Part shown: piece after piece, positions 16,364-24,573 of the stretch
Layout of the letters: each line of letters starts with the position of its first letter
Numbering within the stretch: position 1 is the first letter of the stretch
NCBI GenBank assembly: GCA_900548895.1
Contig: URLZ01000012.1
Coordinates: forward strand, 1-59,866
DNA: 59,866 bases
Source of the DNA: an uncultured Akkermansia sp.
GTDB lineage: Bacteria > Verrucomicrobiota > Verrucomicrobiia > Verrucomicrobiales > Akkermansiaceae
Direction: 5' to 3'
Made by a program: the position numbers and the translations under genes
The notes under the pieces: model-generated
Told to the model about the DNA's origin: nothing
What the model saw: only the letters and a program-made list of their open reading frames with translations
Databases searched by the model: none

Positions 16364-18583
16364 ATGGCATCGGCTAGCATAGAGGCGAAGGGGCGCGAAG
16401 GCGCGTTGCACGTTCAGGACTACCTGAAGGCACTGCGCTCGCGCTGGAAGCAAGTGGCGGGCGTATTCCTCCTCATCTTCCTCACAAGCGTCGTTTTGAC
16501 ACGCATCACGACGCCGGAGTACACCAGTATCACGAGTTTTTCAATCAGCCAGCCTGGTGAGCTGGTGCGCTACACCGCGGGCGGCGACGTGACGCCCATC
16601 GAACTGGCCGAGCAGCCGGGCCCGTCTTGGACGGAGACCCAGTACGAGATCCTCCTCTCGGAAAAAACACTCAAAGTCGTCGTCGAGAATCTCAAACTCC
16701 TTTCGGAGTGGGGCGTCGACGAACCGACCGCCATCAACATGCTTCGAGGCATGACGGACGTCGCCCCCCGCACGGCGACGAACATCGTCGACGTGAGCGT
16801 CACGCATGTAGACGCTCACATGGCGCAGAAAATCTGCGCCGCCATCCCCGAGGCCTACAGCGAGATGCGCGACCGCGACGAGCAAGGCCTCTTGGAGGAA
16901 GCCGTGCAAGTCCGCGAACAGATGCTCAAGAAGCAGGAGCAGGTCGTCCAGGACAAGAAGGACGCCATCATGAGCTTCATCCGCCAGGGTAAGTTCCCCT
17001 CACTGAACCTCTACGGCGGCAACAGCAGTGCTCCCCTCTATGAATCCGCCGAGTACCAGAGCTTCAACAAGCTGCTGTCTGACCGCGACACCATGGAGTC
17101 GGAGATTCGCCAGATGTCCGTCCACATCAGCAAGCTTCATGACCTCAAGGACGAGGCTCTTCTGAGCTACGTCACTCGCGCCGGCCTGCTCACGGCTGAA
17201 ACCTTCGGCACCGCCAAAGTCCGCAGCCTCAACGAGGACTACGAAAAGGCCAAGAAGACGCGCGAGGAGATGATCATGAACGGTTACGGTGAGCGCCACC
17301 CCCGCGTTCTCGCCATCGACCAGAACATCGAGACCACGAAAGGCGCCCTCATGGTCGAGCTCGTTGGCATGCGGGATGCCATGAAAGAGCAGCTCGACGT
17401 CAAACAGAAAGAATTCGAAGCCCTTGGTGCCCGTCTCAAGAAAGCCGAATCCGACCTGCGCATGAAGCAGGAAGACATCCAGAAAGTGCAGTCTGAACTG
17501 CAGGACCTCTCGGCGGAAGTCGAGCGACGCAACAAGATGCGCGATGACCTCAAGGCTGACCGCGCACGCCTCAGTACGCCGCGCCCCTCCATCAAGATGT
17601 ACAACACGGCCTCGCTGCCCTTGGTGCCCAGCAAGCCGAACTACACCCTCAACTTGGCCGTCGGCGGCGTCCTCGGTCTTCTGGCGGGCATCATCTCCGC
17701 TCTCGTCGCCGGCTACTTCGACACCTCGATCAAGACCCTTGAAGACGCCGAAGTCCAGCTCGGGCTGCCCGTCCTCGGCGTCATCCCGCGCGATGCCGGC
17801 ATCCTCATGCTTCAGGACCAGGAGGGCCCCGACGCCGAAGCCTACCGCATCCTGAGAACTAACATCGAGCTCAAGCGCTCTCTCTACAACGCCACCACAT
17901 TCGCGGTCGTCTCCTCCAATGCGGGTGAAGGTAAATCCACCACCGTCTGTAACCTCGCCTACGTCTGTGCTCAGTCCGGCTACTCCACGCTCATGATCGA
18001 TGCGGACATGCGCCGCCCGCGACTGGGCCGCTACGCCGAGGTCAGCTCCGAGCTCGGCCTCTCCGATTACCTCAGCCGCGACCTCGAGCTCAAGGACGTC
18101 GTGCTGCGCTCCAGCGTGCCGAACCTCTTCATCCTGCCCTCCGGAGCACCGCCGCTCGACCCCTCGGGCCTCATCTCCTCCTCGCGCATGGATCAGCTGC
18201 TCGTTGAAGCCCGCAAGCGCTTTGACATCGTGCTCTTCGACTCCCCGCCCGTGCTCGGCGTCAGCGACGCCTCCCTGCTTGTGCACAAGGCTGATGCCAC
18301 ACTGCTCGTGCTCCAGCCCAAGCGCATGCCGCTCAAGGCCCTGCTGCGAGCCAAGACCACCATTGAGAACGCCGGCGGCCGCTTGATGGGCCTCGTCATG
18401 AACAACGTCGACATCAGCGGCGACACCCAGTACCAGTACTACACAACCTACTACTCCTACTACCGCAGCGAAGATCGAGACGGCAAGAGCCCGTCGAAAG
18501 ACTCCGCCTCGAAGAAGCCTGCTGCTCCCGCCGCCTCCAGCGCAGGAGCGGAAGAGAAAAACAGCACCGAAGACCTGTATTGA
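16364..18583 (+). CDS. polysaccharide co-polymerase / tyrosine autokinase (Wzc-type)
   Basis: 739 residues combining a Wzz-like chain-length domain and a BY-kinase. The first membrane helix is at about 33-48 (VAGVFLLIFLTSVVLTRI); a long periplasmic coiled coil follows; the second helix is near 427-447 (LAVGGVLGLLAGIISALVAG). The cytoplasmic kinase has Walker A (SSNAGEGKSTT, about 517-527), Walker A' (LMIDADMRRPRLG) and Walker B (FDIVLFDSPP, about 622-631). The tyrosine cluster for autophosphorylation (YQYYTTYYSYY, about 690) lies near the end and is followed by a Ser/Lys/Ala tail. Phosphorylation cycles of such kinases control polymer length and export. The Wza-like gene follows by 7 bp. All catalytic motifs are present. 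Confidence 0.93.
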   Translation: MASASIEAKGREGALHVQDYLKALRSRWKQVAGVFLLIFLTSVVLTRITTPEYTSITSFSISQPGELVRYTAGGDVTPIELAEQPGPSWTETQYEILLSEKTLKVVVENLKLLSEWGVDEPTAINMLRGMTDVAPRTATNIVDVSVTHVDAHMAQKICAAIPEAYSEMRDRDEQGLLEEAVQVREQMLKKQEQVVQDKKDAIMSFIRQGKFPSLNLYGGNSSAPLYESAEYQSFNKLLSDRDTMESEIRQMSVHISKLHDLKDEALLSYVTRAGLLTAETFGTAKVRSLNEDYEKAKKTREEMIMNGYGERHPRVLAIDQNIETTKGALMVELVGMRDAMKEQLDVKQKEFEALGARLKKAESDLRMKQEDIQKVQSELQDLSAEVERRNKMRDDLKADRARLSTPRPSIKMYNTASLPLVPSKPNYTLNLAVGGVLGLLAGIISALVAGYFDTSIKTLEDAEVQLGLPVLGVIPRDAGILMLQDQEGPDAEAYRILRTNIELKRSLYNATTFAVVSSNAGEGKSTTVCNLAYVCAQSGYSTLMIDADMRRPRLGRYAEVSSELGLSDYLSRDLELKDVVLRSSVPNLFILPSGAPPLDPSGLISSSRMDQLLVEARKRFDIVLFDSPPVLGVSDASLLVHKADATLLVLQPKRMPLKALLRAKTTIENAGGRLMGLVMNNVDISGDTQYQYYTTYYSYYRSEDRDGKSPSKDSASKKPAAPAASSAGAEEKNSTEDLY

Positions 18584-18590
18584 TAACACC

Positions 18591-19214
18591 ATGACAAACT
18601 ACCTCAAAAGCATCTGCTGCCTGCTGCTCGGCCTTCTCATCGCCGTGCAGGGAACAGTCGGCGCCCAAGACGCCACCGAGCCTCGTGCCATCCGCGGCGG
18701 TATGATCACCATCACCGTCAAGAACATCCCTGAAGAAGACGCCGCCAACGTCAACGGACAGTACAACGTCAGCGTCTCCGACGGCACCATCGCTCTGCCC
18801 TATCTCTCCGGCCGCATCAGCGTCGCCGGCAAGACCTCGCGGCAGATCGAAGACATCGTGCGCAGCCAATACCTCGCGCAGAAAATCTACCAGCGCCCCA
18901 TCGTCCAGGCCATCGTCGCTAACACCGAGGAAATCGAGCAGGCCATGGCCCGCTACGTGACCGTGTCGGGCTACGTCAACACCAAGCGCAACGTCCGCTA
19001 CCGCCCGGGCATGACCCTGCTTGAAGCCATCCTCGAGTGCGGTGACATCTCGGACTACGGCTCGCGTCGCATACAGGTCACGCGTCGCAACGTCACCCGC
19101 ACCTACGACTACTTCAGCGCAGCCGATCGCGGGCTCAAGCTTCAGGCCGACGACAAGATCTTCGTCCAGAAGCGCGGCGCCCTCGAAGCGCGACCCAGCT
19201 CCATCGGGCGCTGA
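18591..19214 (+). CDS. polysaccharide export protein (Wza-like, Poly_export/SLBB)
   Basis: 207 residues with a signal peptide (LKSICCLLLGLLIAVQGTVG-AQ). The Poly_export domain spans about 40-110 (YNVSVSDGTIALPYLSGRIS and GKTSRQIEDIVRSQYLAQKI), and one SLBB-type domain about 122-200 (VTVSGYVNTKRNVRYRPGMT then LLEAILECGDISDYG). It is shorter than E. coli Wza (about 380) and lacks the C-terminal amphipathic helix that makes the outer-membrane pore, so the neighbouring beta-barrel could supply the pore instead. No lipobox is evident; the two Cys are inside the signal. It lies 7 bp after the kinase gene. Confidence 0.88.
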   Translation: MTNYLKSICCLLLGLLIAVQGTVGAQDATEPRAIRGGMITITVKNIPEEDAANVNGQYNVSVSDGTIALPYLSGRISVAGKTSRQIEDIVRSQYLAQKIYQRPIVQAIVANTEEIEQAMARYVTVSGYVNTKRNVRYRPGMTLLEAILECGDISDYGSRRIQVTRRNVTRTYDYFSAADRGLKLQADDKIFVQKRGALEARPSSIGR

Positions 19215-19289
19215 GCGGACTCTCCCTCAGCAGCTCTCTCCTCCAACTTTTTTTCCCAGTCCCCGGCCCTGCGCCGGGGACTCGTGCCT

Positions 19290-20411
19290 ATGAGCCAAGC
19301 GCAACCCAGAGCCCTGCTGCTCAGCGTCGGCTACGGGCAGGGGCACCATGCCGCCGCCGCCGCCATCGCTGAGGAACTCGCCGCGCGCGGATGGAGCACG
19401 CGCACTGAAGACCCCTGCGCCCTCGCCCACCCGCACATCTTCCGCGCCACCCAGCACTTCTACCACTTCTGCGTCCGGCGCGCTCCCTGGCTCTGGGGCG
19501 TCACCTACGCCCAGACCGACACCGCCGACTGGAGCCGCCAAGTCATGCGGCCCATCATCCGCGGCTGCACCGAGCGCGTGCGCGAACTGCTGCTCAGCTA
19601 CCGGCCCGACGCCGTCTTCTGCACCTACCCCCTCTTCGCCTACATGCTCGACCACCTCGCTGCGAGCGAAGGCCTGAGCACCCCCTACACCCTCGTCGTC
19701 ACCGACGCCATCGAAATCAGCCGGCCCTGGATGACGACGCGCGCCCCCCTCATCTGCGTCCCCGACGAGTACTCCGCCGCCATGGCCTGCGAGCGCTACG
19801 CCCTCAGCCCGCGGCGCCTCATCGCCACCGGCTTCCCCGTGCGGCGTGCCTTCCGCAGCGCCGAGCGCGGCAAAGACAGCCCGCAGGCCGACACCCTCCG
19901 CATCGTCTACGGCGCCTTCTGCAGCATCCGCCGCTGCCGCGACGAAATCGCCGCCCTCCTGCACCGATTCCCCCGGGCGCACATCGACATCCTCGCCGGC
20001 GAGCGCCTCGAGCGCCTGCGCTCCGCCCTCGCCTCCCTCGGCATCAGCCCCGAGCGCCGGTCCATCCAACTCATCGCGCACACCGACCGCCTGCACGACC
20101 TCTTCGCCGACGCCCACCTCTACATCGGCAAAGCCGGTGCCGCCACCGTCTTCGAAGCCTACGCCTCAGGCCTCCCCGTCATCATCAACTACTCCCTGCC
20201 CGGGCAAGAGCAGGGCAACCTCGAACTCCTGCTGCGTGACGACTGCGGCCTCTACGCCGAAGGCCCCTCCGACCTCACCCGCGCCGTCGAACACATGCTC
20301 GCCCGCGGCGCCCACTGCTGGAACACCATGCGCACCCGCATGCAAAGCACCCGCCGCGCCGGCGGAGCCGCCGCCATCGTCAACGCCGCCCTCGCGCGCC
20401 TCGAGCCATGA
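19290..20411 (+). CDS. MGDG-synthase/MurG-like glycosyltransferase (GT28-type)
   Basis: 373 residues. The N-terminal half has the MGDG-synthase pattern LLLSVGYGQGHHAAAAAIAE (about 10-29) and RPDAVFCTYPLFAYML. The C-terminal half has the GT-B nucleotide-sugar loop GKAGAATVFEAYASGLPVII (about 285-304). Such enzymes add a hexose to diacylglycerol or a related lipid. The ATG at 19290 is chosen over the GTG two codons earlier. The last four bases overlap the coaX start (ATGA). Acceptor and donor cannot be told, and a role in glycolipid or exopolysaccharide synthesis next to the export unit is plausible but not shown. Confidence 0.78.
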   Translation: MSQAQPRALLLSVGYGQGHHAAAAAIAEELAARGWSTRTEDPCALAHPHIFRATQHFYHFCVRRAPWLWGVTYAQTDTADWSRQVMRPIIRGCTERVRELLLSYRPDAVFCTYPLFAYMLDHLAASEGLSTPYTLVVTDAIEISRPWMTTRAPLICVPDEYSAAMACERYALSPRRLIATGFPVRRAFRSAERGKDSPQADTLRIVYGAFCSIRRCRDEIAALLHRFPRAHIDILAGERLERLRSALASLGISPERRSIQLIAHTDRLHDLFADAHLYIGKAGAATVFEAYASGLPVIINYSLPGQEQGNLELLLRDDCGLYAEGPSDLTRAVEHMLARGAHCWNTMRTRMQSTRRAGGAAAIVNAALARLEP

Positions 20412-21154
20412 AGACACCCACCGTACTGCTCGTCGACAACTCCAACACCCGTACGAAATTCATGCTCAGCCGGGGCGGCATCCTGCAACCCTCGCAGCGC
20501 ATCCTGCCCACCGGCGCCATCTCTCCCCCCGCCGTCCGCCGCCTCCTGCACGGCTGGGACTACCAGCGCGCCGTCCTCTGCTCCGTCGTCCCCGCCAAAG
20601 CTGACATCCTCGCCGAAAGCCTCGGCGTCCCCGTCTGCCGCCTCACGCGGCACGCCCGCCTCAACATCCGGCTCGACTACCCCGGAGTCCGCACCCTCGG
20701 CGCCGACCGCATCGCCAACGCCATGGCCGCCGCGCGCAACTGCCCGCTGCCCTGCGTCGCCGTCGACCTCGGCACCGCCGTCACCTTCGACGTCGTCGTT
20801 CCCGGCGACGAACTCCCCCGCTTCATCGGCGGCGTCATCGCCCCCGGCCTCCCCTCGATGACGCAGTACCTCTCCCGCAACACCGCCCAACTCCCCGCCA
20901 TCGAGCCCGAAGAGCCCGAGCACGCCATCGGCCGCACCACTGCCGAAGCCCTCCACGCCGGCACCGTCCTCGGCTACCGCGGCCTCATCCGAGAAATCCT
21001 CAACTCCATCGCCGCCGAACTCGCCTGCACCCCCTACGTCATCGCCACCGGCGGAGACGCCCCCCTCCTCGCCTCCCAACTCAGCGAAATCACCGAACTC
21101 GACCCCCTCCTCACCTTCCGCGGCATCAACCTCGCCGGCCAGCTCAACCCCTGA
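20408..21154 (+). CDS. coaX: type III pantothenate kinase
   Basis: 248 residues, normal for CoaX. Family marks are the N-terminal LLVDNSNTRTKF (D-x-x-NT-x-x-K), the LGADRIANAMAA motif near 95-106, and VDLGTAVTFDVV followed by GGVIAPGL. It phosphorylates pantothenate as the first step of coenzyme A synthesis. The start overlaps the preceding glycosyltransferase stop by four bases, so translation is probably coupled. Codons are strongly C-ending, like the genes before it. Confidence 0.92.
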   Translation: MKTPTVLLVDNSNTRTKFMLSRGGILQPSQRILPTGAISPPAVRRLLHGWDYQRAVLCSVVPAKADILAESLGVPVCRLTRHARLNIRLDYPGVRTLGADRIANAMAAARNCPLPCVAVDLGTAVTFDVVVPGDELPRFIGGVIAPGLPSMTQYLSRNTAQLPAIEPEEPEHAIGRTTAEALHAGTVLGYRGLIREILNSIAAELACTPYVIATGGDAPLLASQLSEITELDPLLTFRGINLAGQLNP

Positions 21155-21291
21155 GCGCCCGCCCCCATCCGCCCCCGCGCCGCCGCGCCGCGCCCCGCCG
21201 CAAACCCCGCACCTCATCCTGCCGCCACCTCGCACGGCATCCGGCGCGCCACCCGGCTCAAGCCGAGCGTCGAGTAGCGTGCATAAACGCA

Positions 21292-21319
21292 TTGACAATC
21301 GTCCAAACGACGATACAAT
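21292..21319 (+). promoter_or_regulatory. promoter of the ArsR-family gene
   Basis: Consensus TTGACA (21292-21297), 16-bp spacer, TACAAT (21314-21319). The ATG at 21333 is only 13 bases beyond, so the leader would be about 6 nt. This promoter excludes the longer frame from 21279. Confidence 0.75.
21298..21314. promoter_or_regulatory. inverted repeat filling the promoter spacer; likely ArsR operator
   Basis: ATCGTC-CAAAC-GACGAT is a perfect 6-5-6 dyad lying between the -35 and -10. A repressor bound here would block RNA polymerase. Autorepression by the adjacent ArsR protein is the simplest reading. Confidence 0.6.
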
Positions 21320-21332
21320 CAGCCCGGAACCC

Positions 21333-21704
21333 ATGAACAGCCCCTCTCCCGACACCCCGGACACGCCCTCCTGCCACTGCGGCCCCCAACCCGCCGACGC
21401 CGTTGCCGCCATCCCCGCCACCCTCAGCGGCGTCACCCCCTACGCCGACTTCTTCAAAGCCCTCGGGCACCCCGTACGCCTCCTCCTCGTCCGCCTCCTG
21501 ATCGACGGCGAGCGCTGCGTCTGCGAACTCCGCGCCGACAGCAATCGAGACATGTCCACCATCTCCAGCCACCTCAACATCCTGCGCAACGCCGGCATCG
21601 TCCGCAGCGAACAGCGGGGCAAAAACATCTACTACAGCCTCGCCTGCCCCTGCCTCATCCCCATGCTCGCCTGCCTCAGCCGCAGCCCCCTCCCGCACCC
21701 TTGA
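21333..21704 (+). CDS. ArsR/SmtB-family repressor with three Cys-x-Cys motifs
   Basis: 123 residues. The winged helix-turn-helix core is FFKALGHPVRLLLVRLLIDG then RDMSTISSHLNILRNAGIVR. It has the ERCVCEL metal-site motif in the helix where classical ArsR/CadC/SmtB sensors place it, plus an N-terminal CHC (about 13-15) and a C-terminal CPC (YYSLACPCLIPMLAC). These six or more thiols suggest a soft-metal or arsenite sensor that leaves DNA when loaded. No efflux or detoxification gene is adjacent, so its targets apart from its own promoter are unknown. ATG 21333 is set by the promoter. Confidence 0.85.
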   Translation: MNSPSPDTPDTPSCHCGPQPADAVAAIPATLSGVTPYADFFKALGHPVRLLLVRLLIDGERCVCELRADSNRDMSTISSHLNILRNAGIVRSEQRGKNIYYSLACPCLIPMLACLSRSPLPHP

Positions 21705-22049
21705 GCGGTCTCCGTGATGTCTCGCTCAGTCAGCGACCTCGTAGACGTCGGCGTGGATACTTCAAACCTCCCGCGAGCTGGAATGCGGGAGCCCTGAGGG
21801 AAAGAGCGCGCAGATCCTCAAGAAATGCGCAGAAGTCGAGGCCATCCTACCCTAGCTGGATTACCACCAGCCTGGTCCTGTCATTCTGTTAGCTCTAGCA
21901 GACGATATATTCATGTAAAACCGATAGGCATTAAGACATCCAATACAGTAAAAACGAATGGCTTATTACTCAAAAAACTTGACTCTGTGGTGGTGTGATG
22001 GTAGCATAAGCATGGCTAAAGTATACACAGAGCACTAGTGCCCAAAGCA
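21705..22049. other. intergenic region at the left edge of the AT-rich block
   Basis: No gene was found in these 345 bp. The left part is GC-rich and carries a hairpin, CTCCCGC (21769-21775) with GCGGGAG (21785-21791), that may end the ArsR transcript but has no T-run. From about 21880 the sequence becomes AT-rich like the operon that follows. A promoter lies at 21979-22007. No tRNA end, integrase or direct repeat is visible. Confidence 0.6.
21979..22007 (+). promoter_or_regulatory. promoter of the Hsp70-module operon
   Basis: TTGACT (21979-21984), 17-bp spacer, TAGCAT (22002-22007), with TGG just before the -10. The start would lie near 22014, about 36 nt before the ATG at 22050. Confidence 0.5.
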
Positions 22050-24572
22050 ATGTCATTTTTTACATTATCAGACGACGACAGGAATACTGACCAAGTTCGT
22101 CCATTGCGCGAGACTCCTATCAGAAATGTAGAGTCGTGTATCCGTAAGCTTGTCGAGGAGAATCCCTATCGAGTGCTGGGGGTGTTTGCTAATTCAAGTC
22201 AAAAAGATTTGCTTGCGAATGCTAGCCGAATGTCTGCTTTTCTTCGAGTCAAGCGACAGATACCGTTTTCCTCAGATTCCATAGGAAATCTTAGTATAGT
22301 ACAGCGTTCTGAAGAAACAGTCAATCAAGCGAGAGCTGCAGTCTCTCTGCCTACCCAGAGATTGCAGCATGCTCTCTTTTGGTTTATGAAATCATCGCCA
22401 GAAGATTCTGAGGCGCTGAGTAGACTTGAGCAGGGGGATCATGTTGCGGCCGAGACGATATGGGAAGAAAAGAGCGATGTGACCGCGCGGCATAACTTGA
22501 TCTTATGTCGCTTTTTATCCTGTGAAGGAGAGCAGGCATTGAGGCTCTTAGGCTGTCTCTATGCGGAGTCAGCCGCAGAACTGGGAAGATTGGTCGATTC
22601 GAGTCTATGTCTAACTGAGGAGGACTTAGTAGACGTCTTTCTGTCCGAGCTCAACAAAGAATCTCCTGATAGCATCTTATCTCTAGCCGTATACGTCACC
22701 CGTCCCGTATGGAAGAGTAAACTATCGCGTTATTTGATGGATCGGCTGATCAAGCTCATCCAAGACTGGAAGGAGAAGCTGTCTGCTTCCGGGACGGTGT
22801 CTCTGGATGCTGCGAAGTCTCTTGTAATGGAGGCATTACCCATCCTACAAGGTCTGGAGTCATTGGTGGGTATAGATGATACGACGTACACGAATCTTTC
22901 CGATCAGGTTGCGACCGAGGTCTTGCAGAGCGCTATTGGGTACTTTAATCACCAGGAACCATCACATAGTATTGTTTCGGAGACTCTCCCCGTGATGGAA
23001 CTTGCCAGGAAAATAGCAAGGGGAAGTGCTGTACGTAAGAGATGTGACGAAAATATATTCGCGGTCCGAAAAATTACAAGCCAGTTACCTGATGAATCCT
23101 TGGGTGAAGAGGGGCAAAGCATATATCGCTTAATTAGGGAGATTCAGAAGCAGATCCCCACGGTTGACTCTCTTAACTCGTTCTTGAGGGAGGTGCGTCC
23201 CTATCTTAAAATTCTTCGTGGGCGTCTTGGGAAATCAAATGAAGGATATCTCAACCTGTCAGCGCGTGTGGTTGACTGTACTATCGATGGTCTTTTTCTG
23301 ATGCTTGCGAGAGCCGTAGAGCGGATGCAGCAGGAGGAAGAAAAATTCAAAAAAGCGCAAGTTATGGCGTCGTACGGCGCAGACCACGTGCTTGAGTCAG
23401 CTCTTTCATATCGACAAGCATATGCGGATGTCAGGCAAACTCTGGAAGAATCATGGAAAATCATGCGCTCTCTCGAGTTTTTCGACATGTTGAACTCTTT
23501 CCGTAGAGGAACTTATACCAAAAAGCGTTCGGACCTTAAGAAGATCTGCGTAGGGGCATCCATAAAGACAGTATATTTCACAGATTTCATCAGAAGATAT
23601 CCCAAGTGTTTTTGCGCTCTTATTATTCTTGCTATAGCTTTTCTGATGTTTCAAGCTAATGAGCTAGAGAGGTCTAGGTCGAGAGAGATCGACGTTATAA
23701 GACAAGATGAACTTAGAGAAAAACAAAGTCTGGAACGTAAGATAGCTCGTCAATACCATGAGGCAAAAACACTTGAGGACTACGAGAAATTAAGTAGAAG
23801 TTGTGCAGCTTATCTAAAAAAGTATAAGAAGAAATCTAGTAGGAGTATATTAGAAATAAGACGCAACGTAAAAAGGAACATAGAAGACATCAAAAGGGAA
23901 AGATTACAATCAAAGGCGAAAGAATTGGAGGACCGCTATGATCATGCTAAAACTAGTTTTCAGTATGATGTGATAGCTCAGGAAGCAAGAGATCTTGCAC
24001 GAGATATACCTTCGATGTCCAAATTGGCGAGTAGGGCAGATCAAAGAGCTGAAGACCTTCGACGGGAGGAGAAAGACAGAATACATGATCAGCTTTGGGG
24101 ATCCGAAAGTAGGGCATGGTCAACAGTGCAGACAAAGAAGTCTATAGAAGCCTATCGCAACTACTTAAAATATTATCCCAAGGGAATACATGCCGACAGG
24201 GTCAATAAGTTACTCATTGATGCAGAAGTTGATTCAGTTATCAAAAGTGGGCGATTCAGTGAAATTCCAGAATCAACTTATACCGAGACCTCAACGACGT
24301 CTTTTGCAAATATTGAGATATCAAACAATACTAGCTACACCTTAACTATTAGATACAGTGGATCTACTAGTACTAAACTGACGATCCCTCCACACAATAC
24401 TAAGACGATCGAACTTGTGCCGGCAACTTATAATATCGTTGCTTCTGTCAATGATTCAGACATCATGCCCTTGGCTGGCGCAGAGACTTATAAAGGAGGG
24501 AACTATCGTATAACGTATTATATCTCAACACGAACTGATTATAAACCACGATACAGAACTAACCTTTACTGA
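22050..24572 (+). CDS. membrane protein with degenerate J-like N-terminus, coiled coils and C-terminal beta domain (Hsp70 module, gene 1)
   Basis: 840 residues. Residues 38-70 (NPYRVLGVFANSSQKDLLAN then ASRMSAFLRVKRQ) look like helices I-II of a J-domain, but the HPD tripeptide needed to stimulate Hsp70 is missing. A mostly helical cytoplasmic part runs to about 515. One membrane helix follows (CFCALIILAIAFLMF, about 520-536), then a highly charged coiled coil (about 538-740) with KSIEAYRNYLKYYPKGIHAD in a TPR-like form. A small beta domain (about 752-835: SNNTSYTLTIRYSGSTSTKL onward) closes the protein. I recall proteins of the same layout in Bacteroidetes beside Hsp70 genes. The gene is AT-rich unlike its surroundings, and one base separates it from the next gene. 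A GTG four codons upstream is a possible alternative start. Role inferred as membrane co-chaperone or receptor. Confidence 0.75.
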   Translation: MSFFTLSDDDRNTDQVRPLRETPIRNVESCIRKLVEENPYRVLGVFANSSQKDLLANASRMSAFLRVKRQIPFSSDSIGNLSIVQRSEETVNQARAAVSLPTQRLQHALFWFMKSSPEDSEALSRLEQGDHVAAETIWEEKSDVTARHNLILCRFLSCEGEQALRLLGCLYAESAAELGRLVDSSLCLTEEDLVDVFLSELNKESPDSILSLAVYVTRPVWKSKLSRYLMDRLIKLIQDWKEKLSASGTVSLDAAKSLVMEALPILQGLESLVGIDDTTYTNLSDQVATEVLQSAIGYFNHQEPSHSIVSETLPVMELARKIARGSAVRKRCDENIFAVRKITSQLPDESLGEEGQSIYRLIREIQKQIPTVDSLNSFLREVRPYLKILRGRLGKSNEGYLNLSARVVDCTIDGLFLMLARAVERMQQEEEKFKKAQVMASYGADHVLESALSYRQAYADVRQTLEESWKIMRSLEFFDMLNSFRRGTYTKKRSDLKKICVGASIKTVYFTDFIRRYPKCFCALIILAIAFLMFQANELERSRSREIDVIRQDELREKQSLERKIARQYHEAKTLEDYEKLSRSCAAYLKKYKKKSSRSILEIRRNVKRNIEDIKRERLQSKAKELEDRYDHAKTSFQYDVIAQEARDLARDIPSMSKLASRADQRAEDLRREEKDRIHDQLWGSESRAWSTVQTKKSIEAYRNYLKYYPKGIHADRVNKLLIDAEVDSVIKSGRFSEIPESTYTETSTTSFANIEISNNTSYTLTIRYSGSTSTKLTIPPHNTKTIELVPATYNIVASVNDSDIMPLAGAETYKGGNYRITYYISTRTDYKPRYRTNLY

Positions 24573-24573
24573 A

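Noticed and set aside
21279..21332. Longer GTG start for the ArsR-family gene
   Set aside because: The promoter and operator lie within this stretch; the ATG at 21333 comes after them.
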